A stretch of DNA of 64,000 nucleotides from JAFDZV01 sp035549015 (GTDB taxonomy: Bacteria > Bacteroidota > Ignavibacteria > OLB7): NCBI GenBank assembly GCA_035549015.1, contig DASZRW010000081.1, forward strand, positions 1-64,000, written 5' to 3'. This document shows, piece by piece, positions 58,544-64,000 of this stretch. The position numbers and the translations under genes are program-made. Position 1 is the stretch's first letter. Every line of letters begins with the position of its first letter. The notes below the pieces were generated by a model. The model was not told the origin of the DNA. It made no database searches and was given only the letters and a program-made list of their open reading frames with translations.

Positions 58544-59731
58544 ATGGATGCTGCACATCGAACTTCCTTCTGCCTCCGCATCGCGATCGCGATACTCCTT
58601 GCCGCCGGTGCGTGCCGGCCGCGCCTCGCGGCGCAGCCGGACGAGACGGAGCTCTATCGGTATGCCGACGTTCCGGTGCACGACTCACGCTTCGGACCGA
58701 TCGCGCATCTGCAGGCGGCCATCAACGGCCGCCTTCGTCTGCTCGGGGCGGATACGATCGCGGTGGACGGCATCTTCGGGTCTGCGACGGTGCATGGCCT
58801 TGGGACGGTGGCGGAGCGCTTCGGCCTGCACGCGGTGCTGGCCCGGGATTCGATGGGCACTGCGGCGTGCTGCATCACGGCCGGGCTGTGGCGTGCGCTC
58901 CTTGGGGATGCTCCCCCCGGCGTTCACGAACGCGCCTTCGCGTTGACGCTCACATACGAGGGGACGGATTACGATCGGGCCGAATGGAACGTTGGAACGG
59001 CGGACAGCGCCTCCGTACTGACGTGGGGACCGTACGGCGCAACGGTTGGCTACGGCAGCGAGGTGCAGGGGATACTGCGGCTTGTTCATCGTGAAGAGGG
59101 GGCCATCCTTCCGGCTGCGTTCGGCGCGGAGTTCCCGCTGATCGATTCGCTGATGCGGGCGAAGGGAGGAGAGGGGAGCGAACTGCTCCGTTCTGCGTGG
59201 CAGGATACGGCGCGGCGTGCGGCGATTCGTGCTGCGTTCGAGAAGCTTGGGGGGAACGCCGAGGTGCGGAGCCGGTACGATCGTTATGCGTTCGGTGAGG
59301 GGGAGTGGCTGCGCCCCGCCATGCGCAGGCTCTACAGCCTGATACCCGATGCGGCGACGCGTGCAACGGAGGTGGACTACGCCTTCTTCCTGGATCTCGC
59401 CGTGCACATGAGCATCACCAACGCTCGCATCGCAGCATGCCGCGATGCGATTGCAGCGTTCTCCCGCGCGCATCGTCGTGACCCGAGACCGGAGGAGCGC
59501 CGCCGCATCGTGGCAACGGCAATGCGGCCGGGCCGCCAGCGGGATGACCGCCTTGGGAGGAGCGTGGCCTACTACATCGATGCGATCGGCGAGAGAGATC
59601 TCACACATGAGGAACTGGCTGCATGGAAGCATCGCAGCCGCCTGCGTGCATCGCAGTTCGGGTTGAGGGATACGTTCACGTTCCTCCCGGCGTGGTGCAA
59701 TCCAACGGCGGACAACGCCACCGGAGAGTGA
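58544..59731 (+). CDS. exported peptidoglycan-binding, lysozyme-like protein
   Basis: 395 residues from ATG 58544. An export signal ends AILLAAGACRPRLAAQPDE, and a lipobox-like AGAC makes lipidation possible. Residues 48-115 resemble a peptidoglycan-binding domain (AINGRLRLLGADTIAVDGIF then GSATVHGLGTVAERFG). The following domain (about 128-260) has the lysozyme-superfamily look: FALTLTYEGTDYDRAEWN with E139 as a candidate catalytic Glu and TWGPYGATVGYGSEVQG as the glycine-rich turn. The remaining C-terminus is helical and Arg-rich. Inferred: cell-wall hydrolase; activity not certain. Seven bases separate it from the next gene. Confidence 0.72.
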   Translation: MDAAHRTSFCLRIAIAILLAAGACRPRLAAQPDETELYRYADVPVHDSRFGPIAHLQAAINGRLRLLGADTIAVDGIFGSATVHGLGTVAERFGLHAVLARDSMGTAACCITAGLWRALLGDAPPGVHERAFALTLTYEGTDYDRAEWNVGTADSASVLTWGPYGATVGYGSEVQGILRLVHREEGAILPAAFGAEFPLIDSLMRAKGGEGSELLRSAWQDTARRAAIRAAFEKLGGNAEVRSRYDRYAFGEGEWLRPAMRRLYSLIPDAATRATEVDYAFFLDLAVHMSITNARIAACRDAIAAFSRAHRRDPRPEERRRIVATAMRPGRQRDDRLGRSVAYYIDAIGERDLTHEELAAWKHRSRLRASQFGLRDTFTFLPAWCNPTADNATGE

Positions 59732-59738
59732 GGGCATC

Positions 59739-60200
59739 ATGGCGCTGCAGATCAGGCTCCTGCGGCATTCCGATGTGGAGGTGCTTGCCAGCGTTGCCGA
59801 CGGAGTCTTCGACGATCCCGTCGATGTTCCGGCTGCGCGCGCGTTCCTGAACGATCCCCGGCATCATATCGTGGTGGCAGTTGATGATGGCGTGGTTGTG
59901 GGGTTCGTGTCGGCCCTGCACTACGTTCATCCGGACAAGACCGCACCGGAGCTCTGGATCAACGAGGTTGCGGTTGCGCCCACGCATTGGCGGCGGGGCA
60001 CGGGAGCGCGGCTGATGCGGACGATGCTGGATCACGCTGCCGGCCTTGGCTGCGCCGAGGCATGGGTGCTTACCGGGCGCACGAACATGGCTGCGATGCG
60101 GCTCTATGCATCGGTTGGCGGAGCGGAGTTCTCCGAGGATGTGGTGATGTTCTCCTTCCCGCTGGCACCGGCGCAGGCTCCGGAGGCGGGCGGCCGCTGA
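59739..60200 (+). CDS. GNAT-family acetyltransferase, aminoglycoside 3-N-acetyltransferase-I-like
   Basis: 153 residues of the GNAT fold. The acetyl-CoA loop is VAVAPTHWRRGTGARLMRTM. The start IRLLRHSDVEVLASVADGVF, followed by DDPVDVPAARAFLNDPRHHI and VVAVDDGVVVGFVSALHYVH, resembles AAC(3)-I-type enzymes. Such chromosomal relatives often acetylate other amines, so resistance should not be assumed. It lies seven bases after the lysozyme-like gene, probably in the same operon. Confidence 0.85.
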   Translation: MALQIRLLRHSDVEVLASVADGVFDDPVDVPAARAFLNDPRHHIVVAVDDGVVVGFVSALHYVHPDKTAPELWINEVAVAPTHWRRGTGARLMRTMLDHAAGLGCAEAWVLTGRTNMAAMRLYASVGGAEFSEDVVMFSFPLAPAQAPEAGGR

Positions 60201-60264
60201 GCCGGTTCATACAATCGAACCGCTTCGTATACTCGCGGCCCACGATCGATCATTCAGGAGATGT

Positions 60265-61017
60265 ATGGACCAATCCCCCGTTGGCGCCCTGCTCGATGCC
60301 GGCGCATTGCTGAGAACGGTTGCCGGCCCGGTGCCGGAGACGATCCCCGATGTGGTTGCAATGATGACCGCGATCGACGAACTACTCCCCGCCGGCGATG
60401 GATTGAAGTGGTTCAACATGCTGTATCGCGACGTGACGCGGGCCGTGGATCAATCCACGCAGACCGGCCGGTGGCACCGCCCCGAATGGCTGGAACGCCT
60501 GGATGTGGAGTTCGCCGGTCTCTACTTCAAGGCGATTGCCTCGTGGTACCAGGACCGGCCGGGCACGCCTCGAGCGTGGGCCGATCTCTTCGCAGCGCGA
60601 TTCAGACCCGGCGTTGCCCGTATTCAGTTCGCGATCGCCGGGATGAATGCGCATATCAATCATGACCTTCCCTTCGCGGTGATCGCAACATCGCGCGCGA
60701 TGAATGTCGTGCCGGATGACGACACGCCGGAGCATCTGGATTACCAGGCGGTCAATGCCGTGCTCGAACGGGTGGAGCCGGATGCGCTTCGCTTCCTGGC
60801 GACGGGAATTGCAGGGCATGTAATGGAAGATCTCGGTGCTCTCGGCCGGCACATGGCGATGTGGAGCATTCGGGGCGCGCGCGATGTTGCGTGGACCAAT
60901 GCGCGGGTGCTCTGGCGGTTGGAGGCCTCATCGCTCCAGGAGGCGGCGCGCGCCTACGCTGCGGAGTTGAACGGCTCCACCGGCATTCTCGGCGCGGGGA
61001 TACTTGCTCCGTTGTAA
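60265..61017 (+). CDS. DUF5995-family protein
   Basis: 250 residues with GGAG before ATG 60265. The family hallmark MNAHINHDLPFAV (H130, H133, D134) is present, as is WFNMLYRDVTRAVD before it. The His/Asp motif and helical pattern suggest a metal-dependent enzyme of the phospholipase C/P1 nuclease-like type, but no activity is known for the family. The stop lies five bases from the end of the convergent minus-strand gene. Confidence 0.82.
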   Translation: MDQSPVGALLDAGALLRTVAGPVPETIPDVVAMMTAIDELLPAGDGLKWFNMLYRDVTRAVDQSTQTGRWHRPEWLERLDVEFAGLYFKAIASWYQDRPGTPRAWADLFAARFRPGVARIQFAIAGMNAHINHDLPFAVIATSRAMNVVPDDDTPEHLDYQAVNAVLERVEPDALRFLATGIAGHVMEDLGALGRHMAMWSIRGARDVAWTNARVLWRLEASSLQEAARAYAAELNGSTGILGAGILAPL

Positions 61018-61022
61018 GCGCA

Positions 61023-62165
61023 TCACGATGCGGGAGCGAAGGAGACGCTGCACGATGCCGCGCCGAGCATTGCCGCGATCGCCTCTGCGCGCTCTGCAAC
61101 TGCATGGCGCACCCGGCGCCGCAGCGGGGCGAACGGCTCTATCGTGAAGTCCGCCTCGCGTCCGCGCCGGACGATCCCCCACGTTGCAACCACCCGTCCT
61201 TCCTCGAGCACGGTTGCGGCAATCCAACCGGCATCGCGGTATACCCGCTTGTAGAACGCCGGGGGAACCAACGGGCTCTTGTCGCGATGGCTCAACAGCC
61301 AGGTGTCGAAGTAGGGAAGAAGAACGATGCTCGATTCGCCGTGGGCCGCCGAACGGAGGCGCGCCAGATCCGTGCGCAGAATCATCGCGCGGCCGCGGCC
61401 GGTCTCCACATCCGCCGTTTCATCCCGCAGCAGCCGGAAGGCCGCCGATGCGGCCGCCACCGGCATCCCCGCCCAGAATGCGAAGTCCTGCGGCGACGCC
61501 GGCCCGTAGGCACGCAGATACCGGCGTGCCAGCTCCACGAGCGCGGTTTCTTCTTCCATCAACTCCATCCCCCCCAGCCAGGCATCCACGCGCACGAACG
61601 TTGTCTCCCCTCCGCGCGGCGGCCCGAAGCAGATCAGGCCGTTCTGCACCAGATGCTTCAGCATGCCGCCCCATCCGCTTTCGAGCCATGCCCGCACCTT
61701 CTCGCCATGCTCTTCCGCAACCAGAGCCGCCATCTCCCTGCGCGTCATGAAGCCGCCATGCGTTGCGTCCGCACTCCCCATCACATCCATGATTGCCGCG
61801 GTGATACGCTCCACCTGTTGGAGCGTGACGCCGTCTCTCAGCATGCGCTTCTCGATCCATCGGTGCCAGCATCGGAGCGCGCCGAGGTAGAGCGGCAACT
61901 CCCCGGCAGCATGCAGGTGCAATGTGCTGCGCATGGACCAGGTCTTCACCAGCGTCCGCTGCTTCCACAATGCCCGGTCCGTACTGGCCGGTGGATGCAC
62001 GGCCGATCGCGTCCACACGCCGAGCTGCGCGGCGGAATAGACCTGCGCCTGTATCCCGCAGAGCGCGCGCGCGATGCCGGCCGGCGACGTTCGCTTCGGC
62101 GTCCCTGCAAGGCGGTGGCGTTCGAGACGGAATGCGGCGATCTGTTGGTCGGAGATCCCGTTCAT
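61023..62165 (-). CDS. winged-helix DNA-binding protein of the AlkZ/YcaQ (HTH_42) family
   Basis: About 380 residues on the reverse strand, ATG 62165. The opening IAAFRLERHRLAGTPKRTSP with IARALCGIQAQVYSAAQLG, the TWSMRSTLHLHAA segment (with the QxQ-like IQAQ) and LPYFDTWLLSHRDKSPLVPP near the end are family hallmarks. AlkZ/YcaQ members are DNA glycosylases that unhook interstrand crosslinks or remove bulky alkyl adducts. Here the catalytic motif near residues 37-40 reads QAQ, consistent with the YcaQ/AlkX group. The upstream extension to 62312 is rejected because it runs through a hairpin and lacks conservation-like features. Confidence 0.85.
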   Translation of the reverse strand: MNGISDQQIAAFRLERHRLAGTPKRTSPAGIARALCGIQAQVYSAAQLGVWTRSAVHPPASTDRALWKQRTLVKTWSMRSTLHLHAAGELPLYLGALRCWHRWIEKRMLRDGVTLQQVERITAAIMDVMGSADATHGGFMTRREMAALVAEEHGEKVRAWLESGWGGMLKHLVQNGLICFGPPRGGETTFVRVDAWLGGMELMEEETALVELARRYLRAYGPASPQDFAFWAGMPVAAASAAFRLLRDETADVETGRGRAMILRTDLARLRSAAHGESSIVLLPYFDTWLLSHRDKSPLVPPAFYKRVYRDAGWIAATVLEEGRVVATWGIVRRGREADFTIEPFAPLRRRVRHAVAERAEAIAAMLGAASCSVSFAPAS

Positions 62166-62221
62166 CGCAATGAGGTTTGATGCATCATTGCCGCGATGAT
62201 ACGGAGCCTGCCGATAATGGA

Positions 62222-62279
62222 ATGCCCCGCAGCGAAACTCCATCGGAGAATACTCCATGAGAGATCGCATGCGGGGCAT
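62222..62279. terminator. long inverted repeat between the last two minus-strand genes
   Basis: ATGCCCCGCA (62222-62231) pairs perfectly with TGCGGGGCAT (62270-62279); GCGA (62232-62235) and TCGC (62265-62268) extend the stem. It lies 67 bases past the stop of the propeller gene (read on the minus strand) and 57 bases before the AlkZ-like start, so terminator or operator are both possible. Confidence 0.5.
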
Positions 62280-62346
62280 CTTCTCGCGAGCATCCGGAGG
62301 GACCGGCGTCATCGGGCCGCAGGCCGACGGATGCGATCGTGTGCGC

Positions 62347-63963
62347 TCAATGCACCACGATCAATGGACGGGCTTCAACGATATTCCCGGCCGAGAGCTT
62401 TACGAAGTATGTGCCCGCTACAAGCTCCTGCGTGTTGATTGTCGCGTCGTGGCTGCCGGCTTCCATCTGCGCGTCGGCAACCGTGAAGACATGCATGCCG
62501 AGCGCGTCATAGAGCTCGATGCGAACGTGCGCCGCAGTCTGCACCGTGTATGCAAAGCGCGCGGTGGACGTTGCGGGGTTCGGCTGGATCGAGCTGCTGC
62601 CGTTTGCGTTGCCGCTCGCGCGATCGTTCCCCACCGAGGAGTAGAGTCGGTCGGGATCGGTGTTGCCGTCGATGATGGCGAGGCCATGCGCGGCCGTTCC
62701 AATCCAGATCCGGTTGTTGTTGCCGGCAGCGATCGAGATCAGGTAGCTCTCGGGAAGGCCCGAGTTGTCCGCGGTATACAACGTGCTGTTGGTTCCGTCG
62801 AACCGGATCAGGCCCCCATCATTGGCAACCCAGATCCGTCCGGTGGTGTCGAAGGCCATCGCCTGCGGGCCGGGGCCGGGGAACTTGTCCAGGTCGCGAT
62901 TCACACCGGTCCACCCTTTCCCCTCGAACTTCGCAATCCCTCGTACGGCTCCGAAATCACTCGGGGACCAGATGTTCCCTTGTGGATCACGCACCAGCAT
63001 TCCCGGCCGAAAGCCCCCACCGAAAACATTGTTTGCAATCGTGTTCGCCTCATAATCCGTCCAGTAGGTACCATCGAACCGTGCAATCTCGGTGCGAGCG
63101 GCTTCAACCAGCCACACCGAGCCCGCGCCATCCACAGCGACTGCCAGGCACCGCATTCTGTTGGAGATCGTGTCGAGCTTCCAGGTGTTGTCGTCGATGG
63201 ATGCCAGAACGTTATCGCCTGCAATCAAGATGCGCCCGTTCCGGTCCGCAGCTATGTGTTCGGCCGGCAGATTCTCGTCATACACGAACCGCGGTATCGA
63301 CTGGTTGGTCCATGCGTGGTTGCTGAAACGATGAAGGGCACCGGGGGTCAGCACCCAGACATTGTTGGAACTGTCTACGGCGATGCCGTCGACTTTCGAG
63401 TGATGTTGAATCGTATAGTCAACGAGGAATCCGTTGGTGCTGTCGTGCAATGTCCAGTGGGTACCATCGAAGCTCGCGAGCCCCTTGTCCGTCCCGATCC
63501 AGCCGACACCATTGTGGTCGACGGCGATCGTTCGGATCAGATTACTGGGGAGAGGAGAGTTGCCGATGTCGAACACCTGCCATGCCGCGCTCACCGATGC
63601 TATGCTCAACCGCACGGTATCGCTGGCGACAGTCGGGCCGTTATATGCCTCGATCACGACCGCATATGTCCCGACAGCCTTGCGGCCGGTAAGCGTAACG
63701 GTAAGGGTGACATCGTTGTACGGGTAGTTGATGTTGTACTTCGAGAACAACAGCGAGGCGCCCGGAAGGGAGGGGATAGAGCCGCGGAAGTTGATTGCGG
63801 CCGAGTAGGTGCTGTCCGCGTGCACGTGGATGGTAAACGTTGTCGGACTATTCGCGGCCGTCTGCGCCCGCGGCAGTGTGCCGATCGTGAACGGCTGGGC
63901 ATGCAGAGGTGCAACACCAGCGAAGCCGATGATGAGGGGAAGGAGGGAGAACAGTCTGCTCAT
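62347..63963 (-). CDS. secreted two-component-regulator-type propeller protein (T9SS cargo)
   Basis: 538 residues on the reverse strand; GGAG precedes ATG 63963. Signal peptide: LFSLLPLIIGFAGVAPLHAQ. An N-terminal Ig-like segment (30-125, ending DTVRLSI) is followed by propeller repeats of the regulator type (TIAVDHNGVGWIGTDKGLAS, FDGTHWTLHDS, MAFDTTGRIWVANDGGLIRF, IAAGNNNRIWIGTAAHGLAI). The C-terminal sorting domain SIQPNPATSTARFAY with ELVAGTYFVKLSAGN is a classical Por/T9SS signal. It is not linked to a histidine kinase here, so it is a stand-alone exported propeller. Ligand unknown. Confidence 0.9.
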   Translation of the reverse strand: MSRLFSLLPLIIGFAGVAPLHAQPFTIGTLPRAQTAANSPTTFTIHVHADSTYSAAINFRGSIPSLPGASLLFSKYNINYPYNDVTLTVTLTGRKAVGTYAVVIEAYNGPTVASDTVRLSIASVSAAWQVFDIGNSPLPSNLIRTIAVDHNGVGWIGTDKGLASFDGTHWTLHDSTNGFLVDYTIQHHSKVDGIAVDSSNNVWVLTPGALHRFSNHAWTNQSIPRFVYDENLPAEHIAADRNGRILIAGDNVLASIDDNTWKLDTISNRMRCLAVAVDGAGSVWLVEAARTEIARFDGTYWTDYEANTIANNVFGGGFRPGMLVRDPQGNIWSPSDFGAVRGIAKFEGKGWTGVNRDLDKFPGPGPQAMAFDTTGRIWVANDGGLIRFDGTNSTLYTADNSGLPESYLISIAAGNNNRIWIGTAAHGLAIIDGNTDPDRLYSSVGNDRASGNANGSSSIQPNPATSTARFAYTVQTAAHVRIELYDALGMHVFTVADAQMEAGSHDATINTQELVAGTYFVKLSAGNIVEARPLIVVH

Positions 63964-64000
63964 AGTGTACTCCAGAATGATCCTGTTCGATGGCCACGCC

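Noticed and set aside
59739..60200. aminoglycoside resistance gene
   Set aside because: The fold is AAC(3)-I-like, but there is no mobile context, and many chromosomal relatives act on other substrates.

Overview
The window is a GC-rich (roughly 60-65 %) bacterial chromosome segment with about 57 protein genes, mostly on the + strand. I see no rRNA, tRNA, CRISPR array, insertion sequence or prophage. The organism is most likely in the Bacteroidota/Chlorobi superphylum, perhaps a Kapabacteria- or Ignavibacteria-like lineage. Three large secreted beta-propeller or Ig-fold proteins end in type IX secretion (Por) C-terminal sorting domains or remnants of them. Many genes lack a Shine-Dalgarno sequence, and several promoters carry the TTTG...TAnnTTTG box typical of Bacteroidetes. 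The lineage is an inference; no marker gene here settles it.

Region 1 (1-16 kb) is accessory metabolism and conserved unknowns: a truncated secreted protein, a YdeP-type molybdopterin oxidoreductase, a self-regulated ArsR/SRPBCC operon with clear operators, a cupin, membrane proteins, an M15 peptidase, the HipA-like kinase/DUF3037 pair, a DUF4403 lipoprotein, the Cdd1/DUF2252 pair and an aldo-keto reductase. Region 2 (16-36 kb) holds a DUF885 peptidase, Tex, the NfeD-flotillin pair, divergent NRAMP-type and MgtE-type metal transporters, T9SS cargo, a YkgJ-type cysteine-cluster protein, dihydrolipoyl dehydrogenase with the octanoyltransferase LipB nearby, and a class II amidotransferase. Region 3 (36-42 kb) is the end of the complex I operon (nuoL, a secreted unknown, nuoM, nuoN).

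Region 4 (42-50 kb) begins with a lower-GC two-gene ATPase/DUF4276 module that looks like an OLD/PARIS-type defence cassette. It is followed by hrcA-grpE-dnaJ, an ABC exporter and an EI24 membrane protein. Region 5 (50-64 kb) has a T9SS propeller protein and then a run of rare genes: a receiver-like/DUF3052 fusion, a J-domain pseudokinase, a VWA (MIDAS) protein and a divergent adenylosuccinate-synthetase paralogue. After these come a flavin reductase, a lysozyme-like protein, an acetyltransferase, DUF5995, an AlkZ-like winged-helix protein and a last T9SS propeller protein.

The two best candidates for an undescribed system are the J-domain pseudokinase/VWA/PurA-like cassette (54.5-57.7 kb) and the ATPase/DUF4276 module (42.4-44.2 kb). 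Several intergenic regions also carry short tandem repeats and a recurring GATGAGTGATGG-type hairpin vocabulary.
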